Below the pieces are notes generated by a model, which made no database searches, was not told the origin of the DNA, and saw nothing but the letters and a program-made list of their open reading frames with translations. A DNA stretch of 64,000 nucleotides from Larix kaempferi (lineage: Eukaryota; Streptophyta; Pinopsida; Pinales; Pinaceae): NCBI GenBank assembly GCA_027924585.1, contig BSBM01002100.1, positions 62,001-126,000 of the forward strand, in the 5' to 3' direction. This document shows positions 22,785-36,029 of the stretch, piece by piece; the stretch's first letter is position 1; every line of letters begins with the position of its first letter. A program made the position numbers and the translations under genes.

Positions 22785-24275
22785 CCCATATCCCACTAAG
22801 ATTCGAATGATCCAAGTTTTGTGGTGCTTTGAAGTTTGTTTTCTATACTAATGCCATACAAGCTTCATTTTGGGGCAAAGGGACAAGATCCAACTCTTGT
22901 GTGAAAAACCTCCTAATGTTATCCATATCCCACCCAACGACAAAGGAACTTTCTAGGGGGTTTTGTGGTGGTTTGAGGAATATTTTTTCCCATAAGACTT
23001 ATAATATTTATTTAGTAATTGAGGGCCTTATTTTCCTCCCCCACTCATGGTCAAGGTCTCAAGACCCATCCTTACTACACAAATATTCCTAGTGGTGCCT
23101 CTATCCCATTCCTATGGAAAATATCCTTTTACAGCGTGTGTGTTGTTGTTCAAGGCCTTGATCATTACTCATTAACCCAAGAATATTCATTTTGTGTCTT
23201 ATTCCTAATATTTATCCTCCAACCATAGTTGAATCCTTGAGGCCCATCCACGATGCATAAATGCCATAATCATACCCATATCTCACTTGAAGGACAATGA
23301 TCCCCTATAGAGGGAATGGTATGTGCGTTATGCCATTGTTTATGGCCCTTGATCCCTAATATCTTCATCTAGGGGAAAAGGGCCTTGATTTCCTCCCTTG
23401 ACCATGGTCAATTCCTTAAGGCCCATCTCCAACATCAAAAGCCTTATAATGATACACATATTCCACTTAGATGCCAAAGATCATCTCTAAACAGCATGCA
23501 TTGTGGTGTGAGGTCACATTGATGACCACTGACACCTAGATATTCTTTTATGATTTAATGAGCATATTTTGCACCCTTAACTATTGTAAAGGCCTCAATA
23601 ATCATCCGTACTACATAAAAAATCTTAATCACATCGATATTCCACTTGTATGTTAAAGATCCACCTTAAAGGATCTATTGTGTGGTTCAATACCTTGATC
23701 ATGGCCCATTAGTTCAATAATCTTAATTTAGGGCCCAATTCCATCATTTTCTACCATAACTGTGGCCCAAAAACTATACCTAGTGCACAAAACCTCATAT
23801 CGACATTAATATCCCACTCTAAGAAAAATGATATCCTATATACGGCATCTTTTATGGTTTGTGACCTTACCAATGGCCCTTTGTCACTATAAGATTCATC
23901 TAGGGCCTGAGGGCCTTATTCCCCCCCCCCCCCATGTATTGGCAAGCTATTGAGACCAATTAATAATATCCAAGGCATCATAGGAGCAACCATATTCAAC
24001 TTGAAGGATGAGTGTGACCATTAGATGGCTTGTGGCATGGTTTGAAACCTTATCCATGGCCAATGCACCCTAGAATATTCATTTAAATATTAATTCCCAT
24101 ATTTTCCTCTCCTTGCAATATTGGTCAAGTCCCTAAAATGTATCCCCTGCGAAAAGCCTCTTAATATCAACGATATTAAATTTAGAGGCTAGATATCCCT
24201 TTTAGAGGGACTGCATGGTGCTTTGAGGTTGTATCAATCATGACCGAGGCATTCATTTTATACTAGTTTGAAAAA
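22780..24275 (+). repeat. M4 satellite array, copy 3
   Basis: Same monomers as at 5,795, in the same order. Contains a C-homopolymer of about 12 near 23,922, at the place where other copies have 7-10 C, so this is a length-variable site. Confidence 0.8.
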
Positions 24276-25190
24276 AAACACATGACTATGTTATTATGTA
24301 GAAACATAAAATGATCATATCATAATCACATATATCTCTTCAATACCTTTCCGAATAGCTAAAGAACAAAGAAAATGAATGTCAGGGTAGAAAGTTATGG
24401 AAAACTAACTAAGATAATTTTTTATATATTTTTTTAATGAAAATGTATAATGAGATTATATTAAAAAGGATGAGAAAAAACAACAAAATATTACAAAAAC
24501 CATTCACCCTGATGAAGAGGGTAGCAATAGGGTGAAATCATGAAGTTGGTATACACTTTTGGCTTGTTTTTTGATAAACACAACTGCAAAATTTTATGTT
24601 TTTGAACTTCGACCTCTTCAAAACCATGTCTCCCTTAGGAATTTCAACTTGAAGTAAGCACAAAATTTTAGAGAAATGAATTAGATTTCTACTCATATTT
24701 TTTTTTTAATTTTTTTTATGGACAAATCATGGGACAAATTTGGATTCCACCAATGATATATACTTGAAATTTTTAGGTATGGATAACGAGTGACCTGCAT
24801 GGCCTCCGGTTTTTTGAGAGATGGTTATTCAGTTTAGGGAAAAAAATTCTATGCTCATAATATATGATGTGTCAACAATATAGGTATATAGTGCATTCCT
24901 TTTTACCATCATTACAGTAAATTTGAAGTCTAAAGTGGGCCTCCTAAGGTAAATAATAAAATAATAGTAAAATAATAAAATAATATTTATTAATTTTGGA
25001 GGAGAAAAGAAAAAAACTACTTTTTTTGTTTGTATTTTCAACATATCTCCGTGTGTTTTTACTCAAATTTCGAGTGGGAGCACTCATTGGATGCAAAATT
25101 TAATGAGTGCTCCCGCTCGAAATTTGAGTAAAAACACAAGGCATATGTTGAAAGTACAAAAAAAAAAAAAGCTTTTTTATGACAAATATC
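24276..25190 (+). repeat. M5 module, copy 3
   Basis: AT-rich block with the antisense retroelement-like tail (hairpin ACCCT/AGGGT near 24,506) and the long hairpin at its right end. No intact frame. Confidence 0.7.
25021..25170. repeat. Long inverted repeat (hairpin), copy 3
   Basis: Left arm 25,021-25,084, right arm about 25,104-25,170; same arms as at 8,023 with a few compensating or single changes. Confidence 0.88.
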
Positions 25191-25875
25191 TCAAGTCAAC
25201 CATTACGGTTGACTCATTTTATTGAAATTCTATTGGTTTCTGAATTCCAACTCAACATGAAATTATGGTTGGCTCGTTTTCTTATAAGGCCCATTTTAGA
25301 CCCCAAATTTCCTCTAATGTAAGGAGCAATATACCAAGTCGATATCACCCCTTTATTGAGGATATGATGTGATTTGATTGATTATGAAATAATGTGATCA
25401 ATTAGTTATATTTTCTGTGTTTACAATGTTTTTAATTAGCTATTCAAGTGGATGAGCACTATATGTGAGTAAGCACAGGTCCAAAGATAATTATGAAGAT
25501 TGGCAAAGTCAAGCTCCGATTAAACTCTAGAGAAGGACACGAAGATCAGTTTTTCCTGATTTATAGGGAAGAATATAAATAGATGAAGGTTGTGATTTCC
25601 AATGTAGGGACTCAGGGTTGAAACACTGTAATAAGTAGAGTCACATCAATATCATGGGGCCTAAGGAATTTTATGGATTATTCTCTATTTTCTAGACATG
25701 GTTACACAACACTCAAGTTTTGCAATTCTTATGGATTTTACAACAGTGTATTGAAGAAACTGCATTCTCTATCACCTGTGAGTTTATAAGTGTAAATTAG
25801 CTCCTGTAATGCACATTCAAGAGGTCCCCCTCATTGTGTAGAACATGAGTTCTTTGTTTTATTTTCTTTTTAGTA
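25191..25875 (+). repeat. M6 spacer, copy 2 (short form)
   Basis: Begins with GTCAACCATTACGGTTGAC. Lacks the 0.69-kb section seen at 10,641-11,325; GTTTTATTTTC is joined directly to TTTTTAGTATCTC at about 25,868. No gene. Confidence 0.65.
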
Positions 25876-27557
25876 TCTCTTATTGGAAAAATCACTAAAA
25901 TAAATTTTTATTTATATATTTTGGAAAAAAATTTGTAAAGATTTTATATTAAAAAAACATGAGAAAAAACAACAAAAAATTACAAAAACCAGTCAACCCG
26001 ATGAAAAGGGTAGGAATATAGTAAAATGCTTGTTGTTAAAAAATCCCCTGCCTTGAACATTACATTCAACATTTTTCTAGTAGTAGCAAAACTTCTAGCA
26101 CTATAAAGGAAAATATATTTTCCTAGTAAGATGACACATAAGTAATACATAACATAAACAAAATGTATATAACCAATCCATGGCCATCAAACGAAAGCAT
26201 CAATCATCTTTCCTAGAGGAACCCAGGTGAATGAGTTTTTTGTGGGATGAACTAAACCTTCCTATGAATCCCTCTAAGTTGCAGTGGAGTGATATTGAGA
26301 GTGGCTTTTGTGAGCCAAATTGAACAATTTGTCCACATATTCCAGCAACTTATCTATCTAACCACCTTGTACTCTAGAATTTTCCTCCACTTTGTTCATT
26401 CTAGTATCCAAAAAAGAAATATGATATGGAATTTTATGCATGGAATCCACCATTCCATCCCAATGAGACTGCAAAACCCTAAGCATAGTCTTAATGTCCC
26501 TGAGTTCGACCAAACCACATGGAATTTTTATTTTGAATATGGTATTATTGTCCACCTGGAATCCCATGCCCTCCATAATCCAACCGAAGCAAGGTGCAGT
26601 ACTCTGGAATCTTTAGAAAATGGAACAAAACCCTTCACTCTCTAGGAAAGATGAATCTCAAAGGAAGTTGGAAACCAGAAGGAGATATCACACTTGGAGT
26701 AGAGTGAGGTCCCTTCGAAACAGGAAGAAAATTTGAACATAAAACATCACCCTCAACCAATACCTGTAGGTTCACTTTCGATAAATCAAGAAGCTGCAAC
26801 CATTGGATAAGCTCAAGAGTTAAAGTTTTCCCAAGGTCGAGCATGATCATTGATATCACACTAGAATAGAGCGAGGATGAGAGCGAGGTTCCTTCAAAAA
26901 ATGAATAAAATTTTAACATTAACATCACTCTCAACCAATACATGTAGGTTCACTTATGATAAATCAAGAAGCCGCAACCGGCGGATGACCTCAAGAGATA
27001 AAGCTATCTGAGGGTCGAACATGACCATTGATATCACAGGGTCAAGCATGATTGTTGATATCACACTAGGAGATTTAACAATGAACCAAAATCAAGTAAT
27101 CTAATGTTATGCATGCAATGACATAATCTTCCCACAAACTCTCCCTAACTCTACGTATTAAGAAAAGAATTCGTCGCTTCATAGTATTCCACCTCATCAA
27201 TCCCTTTAACAGTAATGGTCATAACACTTCCTACAACCCCAACATCACGAAAAACAATCGAGCTACCTATGACAATACTCAAAACCAGACTTTTGGAACT
27301 CCCTCTTACATCATATTCATCAATATTGCTTTCTCCACAACATTGGCACCCTTAATATCTCCCAACACCATGATTTACATTAATAAAAAACTTGTGTCCA
27401 AATACTTATTACCCCATTTTTTCCCTAAAAAAATCCCACAACCTAGAATCCAATGCATGCATCATTTCCACATCCATATAAACACATAGAATAGTGTCCT
27501 CAAATAAAAGATCTAATCAAAATAATTTAATATTCAAAACATTTTGGTGTCAGAAAA
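25876..27557 (+). repeat. M7 module, copy 3 (truncated by tandem junction)
   Basis: Antisense retroelement-like tail at 25,900-26,010, then coding-like remnant and only the first member of the 304-bp pair. At about 27,557 CAGAAAAAATGAG switches straight to GGGCCTTATTTTCC of M4, the junction of a 4.54-kb tandem duplication. Confidence 0.75.
26289..26943 (-). pseudogene. Unrecognised antisense coding remnant in M7, copy 3
   Basis: Minus-strand frames 26,943-26,635 (LIQWLQLLDLSKVNLQVLVE) and 26,576-26,358 (MEGMGFQVDNNTIFKIKIPC, then SHWDGMVDSMHKIPY, FLDTRMNKVEENSRVQGG). A TAG follows VQGG, and the frame then continues IDKLLEYVDKLFNLAH, so about 100 residues are helical in character with heptad-like spacing. 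The TAG is shared by every copy that covers the site. Family not recognised; it may be the body of the element whose 3' tail lies at 25,900. Confidence 0.4.
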
Positions 27558-28812
27558 AATGAGGGCCTTATTTTCCTCCCCCACTCATGGTCAAGGTCTC
27601 AAGACCCATCCTTACTACACAAATATTTCTAGTGGTGCCTCTATCCCATTCCTATGGAAAATATCCTTTTATAGCTTGTGTGTTGTTGTTCAAGGCCTTG
27701 ATCATTACTCATTAACCCAAGAATATTCATTTTGTGTGTTATTCCTGATATTTATCCTCCAACCATAGTTGAATCCTTGAGGCCCATCCACGATGCATAA
27801 ATGTTATAATCATACCCATATCTCACTTGAAGGACAATGATCCCCTATAGAGGGAATGGTATGTACGTTATGCCATTGTTTATGGCCCTTGATCCCTAAT
27901 ATCTTCATCTAGGGGAAAAGGGCCTTGATTTCCTCCCTTGACCATGGTCAATTCCTTAAGGCCCATCTCCAACATGAAAAGCCTTATAATGATACACATA
28001 TTCCACTTAGATGCTGAAGATCATCTTTAAAGAGCATGCGTTGTGGTGTGAGGTCACATTGATGACCATCGACACCTAGATATTCTTTTATGATTTAATG
28101 ACCATATATTGCACCTTTAACTATTGTAAAGGCCTCAATAATCATCCGTACTACATAAAAAATCTTAATCACATCCATATTCCACTTGTATGTTAAAGAT
28201 CCACCTTAAAGGATGTATTGTGTGGTTCAATACCTTGATCATGGCCCATTAGTTCAATAATCTTAATTTAGGGCCCAATTCCATCATTTTCTACCATAAC
28301 CATGGCCCAAAAACTATATCTAGTGCACAAAACCTCATATCGACATTAATATCCCAATCTAAGAAAAATGATATCCTATATAGGGCATCTTTTATGGTTT
28401 GTGACCTTACTAATGGCCCTTTGTCCCTATAAGATTCATCTAGGGCCCGAGGGCCTTATTCCCCCCCCACATGTATTGGCAAGCTATTGAGACCAATTAA
28501 TAATATCCAAGGCATTATAGGAGCAACCATATTCAACTTGAAGTATGACTGTGACCATTAGATGGCTTGTGGCATGGTTTGAAACCTTATCCATGGCCAA
28601 TGCACCCTAGAATATTCATTTAAATATTAATTCCCATATTTTCCTCTCCTTGCAATATTGATCAAGTCCCTAAAATGTGTGAAAAGCCTCTTAATATCAA
28701 CCATATTAAATTTAGAAGCTAGATATCCCTTTTAGAGGGCCTGCATGGTGCTTTGAGGTTGTATCAATCCTGACCGAGGCATTCATTTTATACTAGTTTG
28801 AAAAAAAACACA
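27558..28812 (+). repeat. M4 satellite array, copy 4 (start of tandem unit)
   Basis: Begins mid-array at GAGGGCCTTATTTTCC, matching 23,018 onward, and repeats the monomers to the M5 boundary. Together with 28,813-32,090 it is a 4.54-kb direct duplicate of 23,018-27,557. Confidence 0.85.
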
Positions 28813-29722
28813 TGACTATGTTATTATATAGAAACATAAAATGATCATATCATAATCACATATATCTCTTCAATACCTTTCCGAATAGCTAAAGAACAAA
28901 GAAAATGAATGTCAGGGTAGAAAGTTATGGAAAACTAACTAAAATAATTTTTTATATATTTTTTTAATGAAAATGTATAAAGAGATTATATTAAAAACGA
29001 TGAGGAAAAACAACAAAATATTACAAAAACCATTCACCCTGATGAAGAGGGTAGCAATAGGGTGAAATCATGAAGTTGGTATACACTTTTGGCTTGTTTA
29101 TTGATAAACACAACTACAAAATTTTATGTTTTTGAACTTCAACCTCTTCAAAACCATATCCTCCCTTAGGAATTTGAACTTGAAGTAAGCACAAAATTTT
29201 ATAGAAATGAATTATATTTCTACTCATATTGTTTTAAATTTTTTTATGGACATATCATGGGACAAATTTGGATGCCACCAACGATATATACTTGAAATTT
29301 TTAGGTATGGATAATGAGTGACCTGCATGGCCTCCGGTTTTTTGAGAGATGGTTATTCAGTTTAGGGAAAAAAATTCTATGCTCATAATATATGATGTAT
29401 CAACAATATAGGTATAAAGTGCATTCCTTTTTACCATCATTACAGTAAATTTGAGGTCTAAAGTGGGACTCCTAAGGTAAATAATAAAATAATAGTTAAA
29501 ATAATAAAATAATATTTATTAATTTTGGAGGAGGAAAGAAAAAAACTACTTTTTTTGTTTGTATTTTCAACATATCTCCGTCTGTTTTTACTCAAATTTC
29601 GAGCGGGAGCACTCGTTGGATGCGAAATTTGATGAGTGCTCCCGCTCAAAATTTGAGTAAAAACACAAGGACATATGTTGAAAATACAAACAAAAAAAAT
29701 AGTTTTTTTATGACAAATATCT
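28813..29722 (+). repeat. M5 module, copy 4
   Basis: AT-rich, with antisense tail hairpin near 29,036 and the long hairpin at its right end. No intact coding frame. Confidence 0.7.
29550..29700. repeat. Long inverted repeat (hairpin), copy 4
   Basis: Left arm 29,550-29,613 and right arm 29,635-29,700, with the same loop position as the other copies. Confidence 0.88.
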
Positions 29723-30405
29723 CAAGTCAACCATTATGGTTGACTCATTTTATTGAAATTCTATTGGTTTCTGAATTCCAACTCAACATGAAATTATGGT
29801 TGGCTCGTTTTCTTCTAAGGCCCATTTTAGACCCCAAATTTCCTCTAATGTAAGGAGCAATATACCAAGTCGATATCACCCCTTTATGGAGGATATGATG
29901 TGATTTGATTGATTATGAAATAATGTGATCAATTAGTTATATTTTCTGTGTTTACCATGTTTTTAATTACCTATTCAAGTGGATGAGCACTATATGTGAG
30001 TAAGCACAGGTCCAAAGATAATTATGAAGACTGGCAAAGTCAAGCTCCGATTAAACTCTAGAGAAGGAGACGAAGATCAATTTTTCCTGATTTATAGGGA
30101 AGAATTTAAGAAGATTGAGTTTGTGATTTCCAATGTAGAGACTCGGGGTTGAAACACTGGAATAAGTAGAGTCACATCGATATCATGGGGCCTAAGGAAT
30201 TTTATGGATTATTCTCTGTTTTCGAGACATGGTTACACAACACTCAAGTTTTGCAATTGTTATGGATTTTACAATAGTGTATTGAAGAAACTGCATTCTC
30301 TATCACCTATGAGTTTATAAGTTTAAATTAGCTCCTGTAATGCTCATTCAAGAGGTCCCCCTCATTGTGTAGAACATGAGTTATTTGTTTAATTTTCTTT
30401 TTAGT
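29723..30405 (+). repeat. M6 spacer, copy 3 (short form)
   Basis: Starts with GTCAACCATTATGGTTGAC. Shares the 0.69-kb deletion with 25,191-25,875, as expected for the other half of the tandem duplication. Confidence 0.65.
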
Positions 30406-32640
30406 GTCTCTTATTCAAAAAATTACTAAAATAAATTTGTATATATATATTTTTAACGAAAATTTGTAAAGATTTTATATTAAAAAAAGATGAGAAAAAA
30501 CAACAAAAAATTACAAAAACCAGTCAACCCGATGAAAAGGGTAGGAATATAGTAAAATGCTTGTTGTTAAAAAATCCCCTTCCTTGAACATTACATTCAA
30601 CATTTTTCTAGTAGTAGCAAAACTTCTAGCACTATAAAGGAAAATATATTTTCCTAGTAAGATGACACATAAGTAATACATAACATAAACAAAATGTATA
30701 TAACCAATCTATAGCCATCAAATGAAAGCATCAATCATCTTTCCTAGAGGAACCCACGTGAATGAGTTTTTTGTGGGATGAACTAAACCTTCCTATGAAT
30801 CCCTCTAAGTCACAATGGAGTGATATTGAGAATGGATTTTGTGAGCCAAATTGAACAATTTGTCCACATATTCCAGCAACTTATCTATCTAACCACCTTG
30901 TACTCTAGAATTTCCCTCCACTTTGTTCATTCTAGTATCCAAAAAAGAACTATGATATGGAATTTTATGCATGGAATCCACCATTCCATCCCAATGAGAC
31001 TGCAAAACCCTCAGCATAGTCTTAATGTCCCTGAGTTTGACCAAACCACATGGAATTTTTATTTTGAATATGGTATTATTGTCCACCTGGAATCCCATGC
31101 CCTCCATAATCCAACCAAAGCAAGGCGCAGTACTCTGGAATCTTTAGAAAATGGAATAAAACCCTTCACTCTCTAGGAAGGATGAAACTCATAGGAAGTT
31201 GGAAACCAGAAGGAGATATCACTCTTGGAGTAGAGTGAGGTCCCTTTGAAACAGGAAGAAATTTTGAACATAAAACATCACCCTCAACCAATACCTGTAG
31301 GTTCACTTTCGATAAATCAAGAAGCTGCAACCATTGGATGAACTCAAGATTTAAATTTTTCCCAGGGTTGAGCATGATCATTGATATCACACTGGAATAG
31401 AGGGAGGATGAGAGTGAGGTTCCTTCAAAATAAGAATAAAATTTTAACATTAGCATCACCCTCAAACAATACATGTAGGTTCACTTATGAGAAATCAAGA
31501 ATCCACAACCGGCGGATGAGCTCAAGAGATAAAGCTCTCCGAGGGTCGAACATGACCATTGATATCACAGGGTCAAGCATGATTGTTGATATCACACTAG
31601 GAGATTTAACAATGAACCAAAATCAAGTAATCTAATGTTATGCATGCAATGACATAATCTTCCCACAAACTCTCTCTAACTCTACGTATTAACAAAAGAA
31701 TTCGTCGCTTCACAGTATTCCACCCAATCAATCCCTTTAACAGTAATGGTCATAACACTTCCTACAACCCCAACATCACGAAAAACAATCGAGCTACCTA
31801 TGACAATACTCAAAACCAGACTTTTGGAACTCCCTCTTACATCATATTCATCAATATTGCTTTCTCCACAACATTGGCACCCTTAATATCTCCCAACACC
31901 ACGATTTACATTAATAAAAAACTTGTGTCCATATACTTATTACCCCAGTTTTTCCCTAAGAAAATCCCACAACCTAGAATCCAATGCATGCATCATTTCC
32001 ACATCCATATAAACACATAGAATAATGTCCTCAAATAAAAGATCTAATGAAATAATTTAATATTCAAAACATTTTGGCGTGAGAAAAAGTGATTGAGCTA
32101 CCTATCAAAATACTCAAAACCATATTTTTGGAACTCCCTCTTACATCATATGTTTCTGCTTTCTCCACAACATGTGGCACCTTGAATATCTCCCAACACA
32201 TCGATTTGCATTTAATAGCAAATGTGTTCGCAAATAGTTATTACCCCATTTTTTTCCCCTAAAAGAGCTCCACAACCAAGAATCCAATGCATGCACCATT
32301 CCCACATTCATATATACAAACATCCTTTTTTGACATAACTAGAAAATTCAATTTTATCATACCTCAATATGTACAAGAATACACGAAATCCAATGGTTAG
32401 AACATAAACTTAGCTATTTTATATTAAAAAAAATTATTTTTAAAAACAATAATACAAAACTAATATGTGTATGTTAATATAGTTATGTGAATGCAATAAT
32501 ATAGATAGTAATAGTAATAATATTGAAATCTAAACATCAAAGTATACTATTAAATTTTTAATTTTTTATAATTTAAATATATGATAAAAAACCAATATTA
32601 TAAAATCTTAGAATTAAATGCTGAATAAATTTAAACATAT
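30406..32640 (+). repeat. M7 module, copy 4
   Basis: Full-length M7 with both members of the 304-bp tandem pair (about 31,790 and 32,094). The second member has lost about 9 bases near 32,154. Right end AT-rich, continuing into M8. Confidence 0.75.
30850..31474 (-). pseudogene. Unrecognised antisense coding remnant in M7, copy 4
   Basis: Same two frames as at 26,289-26,943 (31,474-31,166 and 31,107-30,889), with the same TAG after VQGG and a few substitutions. No family recognised. Confidence 0.38.
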
Positions 32641-33650
32641 GCCGCCATTGATTTATAATTTTATATAAATGATAGAAAAGCATCATTAATGCTAAACCTT
32701 GAAACTAAATCATAAGGTAAACTAAAAAATATAGAAGCATTGTATGCATAGTGAAATATGTTAAACAAAATAGGTGTATTATTGTCATTAAAAAAATTTG
32801 GACATATGTGAGCAATTTCTATATCAAACTAGAAGTATTTGTTTGTATATGAAATATTCATTAGAAACCCTAATCTTTACTATGTTTGTATATGAAATGT
32901 TTTAAGTGAATTAAAATTAATTACTCCATTTATGAATCTTTACTATGTTTGTATATAAAATAATTTAATTGAATTAAAATTCATTACTCCATTTATGAAA
33001 ACCCTTGAAACATCGCACATAAAAGCATAGTCATATGAATTCCTACATAATTCATTAAAAAAACAAAAAAGACAAAATAATGTGATTCCCACAAAAACAT
33101 CTACATGTTCAATCAAACCGTGTGATTTTGAAATAAATTCATTAAAAGAATCTTTAATAATGTGAGGTACAAACACTATGAGAATCTTTAACATTAATTT
33201 GCTTTGGATAACACACCAGGTAGAAGACCATCAAATAGTGTTTAGTTTAAATTTTTCTTTTTTAAATGCATGAGATTGTACTATTTGTAAATTGTATTTT
33301 TTGAATAGCGTCGATATGTGTTTAAATTGGTTAACAATAAACAAATATATAATAATTGGGTTTCCAATTTTGGACTTCACATATTTGAATATATGGGAAA
33401 TTTCAAAGGCAATTTTCACAATGGTGAAGAGTAATGTTTTTAAATATGATCTTAAATAGCGAAGGTGAGCTTTTGCAATTTCCACAAAAATGTTTTTAAA
33501 TACGTAATATCTCAAATAGTAAAGGTCAGCTTTTGTAATCTTCATTTGTTTGAATGTTAAGATCAACTTTTGTAATCTTGGTTTGTTTGAATGTTAAGTA
33601 GATAAAATCACTATTTTTAATTGTTTTACTTATTTTACGTAAATAAACCC
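32641..33650 (+). repeat. M8 AT-rich segment, copy 2 (truncated)
   Basis: Matches 13,191-14,200. It ends at TTTACGTAAATAAA, where the other copies continue toward the plus-strand peroxidase; here it jumps at 33,647-33,651 into the LINE RNase H region. The shared TAAA sits at the junction. Confidence 0.7.
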
Positions 33651-34114
33651 AGGATTATGAAAGATATTTGTATAGATCATGCGGAATGGACAAGTTATTT
33701 TGACGGGTTTTGTGAGGAACCCGACAAAATCTATGGTTTAGGGGGGGTATTCTTCTTCCAAAGAGGGAAGCCATAGAGTTCAAGGCAAATGGGTGTTTTG
33801 GATCACATAATAGAGCATAAGGCTTGGCACTAAGAACACCAATGCAGATTGCAAGAGAGGGATCAGTGCACTCCCTACATATTTTGGGGTATTTGGAATT
33901 ATGGATCAAATTTATGAAAAAGGAGCAGAGCATCTCAAACCTGAATCTCAAAGGTATAGGACAAAACTTTGACTTAATAGCGCAATCCTTCGAGGTCTTA
34001 AAATATAACCATGTGTACAGAGAGCAGAACCAGACAAATGTCCATTCCAAAGAAGGTCTTCTTCTTCCTACAAGAGTTTGTGTGATGAATAGAAAAATGG
34101 GAGCAAGTAGGTAA
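33651..34114 (+). pseudogene. LINE RNase H fragment, copy 3
   Basis: Only the RNase H part of M1 remains. Frame 33,824-34,114 reads TPMQIAREGSVHSLHILG, LWIKFMKKEQSISNLNL, FDLIAQSFEVLKYN, VYREQNQTNVHSKEGL. The stop replacing the catalytic Glu (after SNNRA) seen in copies 1 and 2 is replaced here by a nearby substitution (SHNRA) followed by the same stop. Not functional. Confidence 0.75.
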
Positions 34115-34198
34115 TCGGAAGGAAAATTATGGACTTGATGTTCTGAAGATAAATATTTCTTGTTAGGGGAATGTTAATGAGTGATGATCTAAGGTTTT

Positions 34199-34770
34199 TT
34201 ACACTACTCTACTCGAAACATCTATGACGTAAAAGAAACTTTTTTGAACAGTGAAATTTGTACTTGAAGGATGCAACCTATATTTCCTATGAATGAATAG
34301 GACATTGGTATAGTGATGTCGATCAAATGTTCGAAAGCTGCCAGGATCCATCTCTATTATGTTGTTGTCCCCAGGCTTGCATGCTATCTTCAGTTTAGCT
34401 GCATAATATTTGTTGAAGCAGGGATCCATATCTCCTTTTCCTGTAAAATTGTAAAGCCTGCTGCTAAAGGAGCTACAGTGGGAAATCCCTATAGTGTGGG
34501 CACTTGCACCCAGTATTGTTATATATAACTAGTGAGATTATGATGCCATAATGTAAATCAATCGCCGTATAATAGATCAGAAGAACACAACCAAGTCCTT
34601 AACATCAAGTCCATGGCTGCCAAATATTGATGTCAGTTGCGAGAAACTTGCGGTGGGTGGGGAAAGTTTAGTGAGAGCTTCGTTCTGGATAGACACTAGT
34701 TGGAACGTTCTAGAATGGTCCACCCAACTGTATACTACAAAACTTGCAACTGCAGCTATAGTTGTCTTCA
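34199..34770 (-). pseudogene. Class III peroxidase pseudogene (M2), copy 3
   Basis: Minus strand. Exon 4-like sequence from about 34,505 contains HTIGISHCSSFSSRLYNFTG, DPCFNKYYAAKLKIAC and SFRTFDRHHYTNVL. Exon 3-like sequence, about 34,690-34,595, contains NEALTKLSPPTASFSQLTSI and GLDVKDLVV. The first residue of GAHTIG is lost by substitution. Upstream WNV-like sequence is frameshifted as in copy 2. Only part of the enzyme is present. Confidence 0.8.
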
Positions 34771-36029
34771 TGATATTCACAAACGCTGATTGATTTGTAA
34801 AGTGGAATTCTGTTATTCCTATGACAAATGTCATTATAACCTCGACAACGACACTATTTATAACCTGAATAATTGTCAGGGAGTTTCCTATCGATTTCCT
34901 TAACGCAGGCAAAAAGACTATACGAAAACTCTTATAATTAATGGAGGTGCTGGCATATTCTTGAGTATTATTTCGCAAGCCAGACTATGAATTAATTGTT
35001 TACATAGAATCTCACTAACATGTCCGAAGTTTTGCATTTTTAATTTGAGGTACTATCTCCAGATTCTCTTGATGACTGAGCTATCCTGTCTGTTTCCAAT
35101 TTTCATTAGTTGGCACTTTGATACCGTGTGCTACTGCTGTCCACGATCATTTCACTTCTTTCTTCCTAATTCCTGAGCATGGAAATCTTAACCAGGATGC
35201 GTTACCTTTGGGCATGGGACTAGCGCACATGGTCACATCATTTTGTTTCCATTTGTCAGTTAAACATTATCCGACAGTGGCCTTCATTATCTTTATTATC
35301 GGGCTAGTGGTATTCAATATCTACCTTGTAGGGCAGCATTTAATGTTGTTGATGTAAACTGTTATCAAATTTCACTGTTCACATGGTCGTTGTAAAGCAT
35401 TAAATTTTACATTGCAGAATGGATATTAAACGCCTTGTTATCTTGTATTTCGTGATCATCATTATTACTACGGTGTCCTTCTTTGTTGGATCAAATCCCA
35501 TGCTTTCTATCCCCACCTTAGCAGCATTAAATTCTAAGCTACAAGGTGGTTGCTTGCCGATTTAGTGATAAGGGTATCTAGGTGTTGCTTTTAGTGTTGA
35601 TGCACATATTGAACCACCCACAAGCTTAGGAGTTGTTATGGAAATTGAATCATTAATTATTTTTAAGTGATAGATGTGCATATTGAACCATGAAACAAGT
35701 TTACAAGTCAGTAACTATTAATTTAAATAGAATAAATTGTATAGGTTAAGGTTCTATCCTAACGAGACTTTAAATAGATATATAGGGTTCTATGTATTGG
35801 GTCCATGTCTATGAAACAAGGTCCATGATGTAGATGTACAATGAAAGAAATAATTGTAAAAAGACTCACTAGAATGTTCCACATGTATACTATAAAGTTT
35901 CTAGGAGGTTAGATTAAAACTATTGTGAAAAAAATACTTGTGACAAGAGTTATTTAAAAGGTAATTCATTAACAACAATTAAGGACACAAGACCCATGTC
36001 TTATACAAAAAATATATTAATTATATCCA
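34771..36029 (+). repeat. M3 spacer, copy 3 (fullest)
   Basis: Leads from the peroxidase remnant to the satellite array. A plus-strand frame at 35,118-35,357 (79 codons, hydrophobic C-terminal half) is partly kept at 52,097-52,315 but broken in the copy at 4,984; I do not regard it as a gene. Confidence 0.6.

Noticed and set aside
22829-23228. 69-87-codon plus-strand frames repeated at 5,845, 22,829, 27,544 and 36,070
   Set aside because: They lie inside satellite monomers; their conservation reflects recent block duplication. Neighbouring monomers do not keep the frame.
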